This document shows, one piece after another, positions 6,033 to 7,200 of a stretch of DNA of 7,200 bases. The position numbers were made by a program, and so were the translations under genes. How positions within the stretch are numbered: the stretch's first letter is position 1; each line of letters begins with the position of its first letter. Source of the DNA: Planctomycetota bacterium (lineage in GTDB: Bacteria > Planctomycetota > UBA8108 > UBA1146 > JAJFFE01); NCBI GenBank assembly GCA_020425835.1, contig JAGQRC010000169.1, positions 1 to 7,200 of the forward strand, written 5' to 3'. The notes under the pieces are model-generated. The model saw only the letters and a program-made list of their open reading frames with translations, was not told the origin of the DNA and ran no database searches.

Positions 6033-7200
6033 ATGCGCATCGCCATCACGCACACGCGGTTCTCCTACACCGGCGGAATCGAGAAGTACATCTACTCGCT
6101 CGTCGAGCGTCTGCTCGCCGCCGACCACGAGGTCCACTACCTCGCGGCGCGCTGGGAGCCGCTCGACCACCCTCGGCTCCACTTCCACGCGGTCCCGTGG
6201 ATCCGCTTCCCGCACAGCCTGCGGGTCTCGAGCTTCGACCGCGGTGTGCGGCGCATCCTCGCGCGGGAACGGTTCGACCTCGTCCACGGCTTCACGAAGA
6301 CCTCCGTGCAGGATGTCTATACCGACGGATCGGGGACGTGGAGCGAGTACCTCGCGGCGACGCGGCCCGACGAGCCCCGGTGGAAGGACTGGCTCTATCG
6401 TCACTCCCCTCACCAGAGGGCGATCCTCCACATGGAGCAGGCCCGTTTCCGACGCGGCGCCATCCTGAAGATCATCCCGATGGCGGAGTTCGTCCGAGAG
6501 CAGATCCTCCGTGAGTACGCGGTCGAGCCGGGGCGCGTCGAGACACTCTACAACGGCGTCGAGATCGAGCGATTCCATCCGCGGCTCCGCGCGACCGAAG
6601 GGGCCCGGTTCCGCCGCGATCACGGGATCCCCGCCGAGGCGCGAGTCCTGCTCTTCGTGGGCAACGACTTTCGCCGGAAGGGGCTCGAGACCGCGTTGCG
6701 GTCGTTGCGTTCCGTGGCCGAGCGGGTCCCGACCGTGCGACTGGCCGTCGCGGGGCACGACAACCATCCCGAGCGCTACCGCGCTCTGGCGGAAACCCTG
6801 GGCGTCGGGTCACGAGTCGATTGGCTCGGCTCCGTGCGGGAGGTTCCCCACGCCTTCGCCGCCTCCGACATCTTCGTCTTCCCCACCCGATACGACGTGT
6901 TCGGCAACGTCGGACTGGAGGCGCTGTCCACCGGAGTGCCCGCGGTGCTCTCGGCGCGAGCCGGGGTGGCCGAGCTGCTCCTGCCTCGGAACGCTCGTGG
7001 ACACGAGCGCGCCGGTTGGCGACTGGAGGACCCCTCCGACGCCGACGAGCTGACGCGCGCGACGTTGACCCTTCTGACCGATGACTCCGAGGGTCGCGCC
7101 CACCACGCTCGCGCGCTCGCCGAGCACTACTCCTGGGACCGTCACTTCGAGCGCCTGCTCGAAATCTACCGAGAAGTGATCGCGGAGAAGCGGGGACGGG
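6033..7200 (+). CDS. GT4-family glycosyltransferase, WaaG-like (3' end outside the window)
   Basis: A retaining GT-B glycosyltransferase that would transfer a sugar from a nucleotide donor to an envelope glycan such as lipopolysaccharide core; 389 residues visible without a stop. Seen: N-terminal Rossmann domain with TGGIEKY (13-19), then FDLVHGF (81-87), and a SVQDVYTDGSGTWSEYL segment (91-107) that parallels WaaG. LYNGVEIERF (172-181) is the domain linker. The donor-binding domain has VGNDFRRKGL (209-218), VAGHD (239-243) and the E-x7-E-like motif in YDVFGNVGLEAL, where the first acid is Asp288 and the second Glu296. Resemblance to WaaG (LPS core glucosyltransferase) covers both domains; the actual sugar and acceptor are unknown. 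The ATG at 6033 starts exactly where the family starts. An in-frame ATG at 5997 would add 12 non-conserved residues but has a better purine run (CGGGG) before it, so it remains possible. Only a short C-terminal tail should be missing. Confidence 0.92.
   Translation, partial: MRIAITHTRFSYTGGIEKYIYSLVERLLAADHEVHYLAARWEPLDHPRLHFHAVPWIRFPHSLRVSSFDRGVRRILARERFDLVHGFTKTSVQDVYTDGSGTWSEYLAATRPDEPRWKDWLYRHSPHQRAILHMEQARFRRGAILKIIPMAEFVREQILREYAVEPGRVETLYNGVEIERFHPRLRATEGARFRRDHGIPAEARVLLFVGNDFRRKGLETALRSLRSVAERVPTVRLAVAGHDNHPERYRALAETLGVGSRVDWLGSVREVPHAFAASDIFVFPTRYDVFGNVGLEALSTGVPAVLSARAGVAELLLPRNARGHERAGWRLEDPSDADELTRATLTLLTDDSEGRAHHARALAEHYSWDRHFERLLEIYREVIAEKRGR

Noticed and set aside
5442..6767. 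A 441-codon minus-strand open frame
   Set aside because: It spans the divergent promoter region and is antisense to the glycosyltransferase and out of frame with the mutase; no motif is visible.

Overview
The window is a GC-rich bacterial chromosomal segment (roughly two thirds G+C) with ordinary chromosomal gene content. I see no transposase, integrase, phage, plasmid or CRISPR signature. A planctomycete-like flagellar rod protein, an archaeal-type phosphoglycerate mutase, a WaaG-like glycosyltransferase (implying a Gram-negative envelope) and a multi-domain repeat/membrane protein with no recognised family together suggest a Planctomycetota-like or other deep-branching Gram-negative bacterium. 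That placement is inferred from protein flavour and was not tested by any search.

Layout. 1-582 (minus): N-terminal 194 residues of a flagellar rod protein, FlgF type, cut by the window edge. 829-2466 (minus): a 545-residue single-pass membrane protein with three tandem ~60-residue helical repeats, an acidic then basic linker, one membrane helix and an NTF2-like C-terminal region; it is the least familiar item here. 2467-2784: non-coding, with a strong hairpin that looks like a terminator. 2785-2997 (minus): a 70-residue lipoprotein with 11-residue charged repeats. 3159-3240 (plus): tRNA-Leu(UAG) with its own promoter. 3241-3313: a convergent gap holding a 17-bp tandem repeat that is also a G-quadruplex motif on the minus strand. 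3314-4465 (minus): a PLP-dependent cysteine desulfurase-like protein. 4625-5830 (minus): cofactor-independent phosphoglycerate mutase, archaeal type. 5831-6032: divergent promoter region with an inverted repeat. 6033-7200 (plus): a GT4 glycosyltransferase that runs off the window.

How the genes work together: no single pathway is shared. The flagellar gene probably starts or continues a rod operon (flgG would be expected beyond position 1). The mutase and desulfurase lie in the same direction but 159 bp apart, so co-transcription is possible but unproven. The glycosyltransferase is transcribed away from the mutase and may begin an envelope-polysaccharide cluster beyond position 7200. I found no clear new multi-gene system. 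The best candidates for something undescribed are the three-repeat membrane protein and the G-rich repeat just after the desulfurase stop codon.
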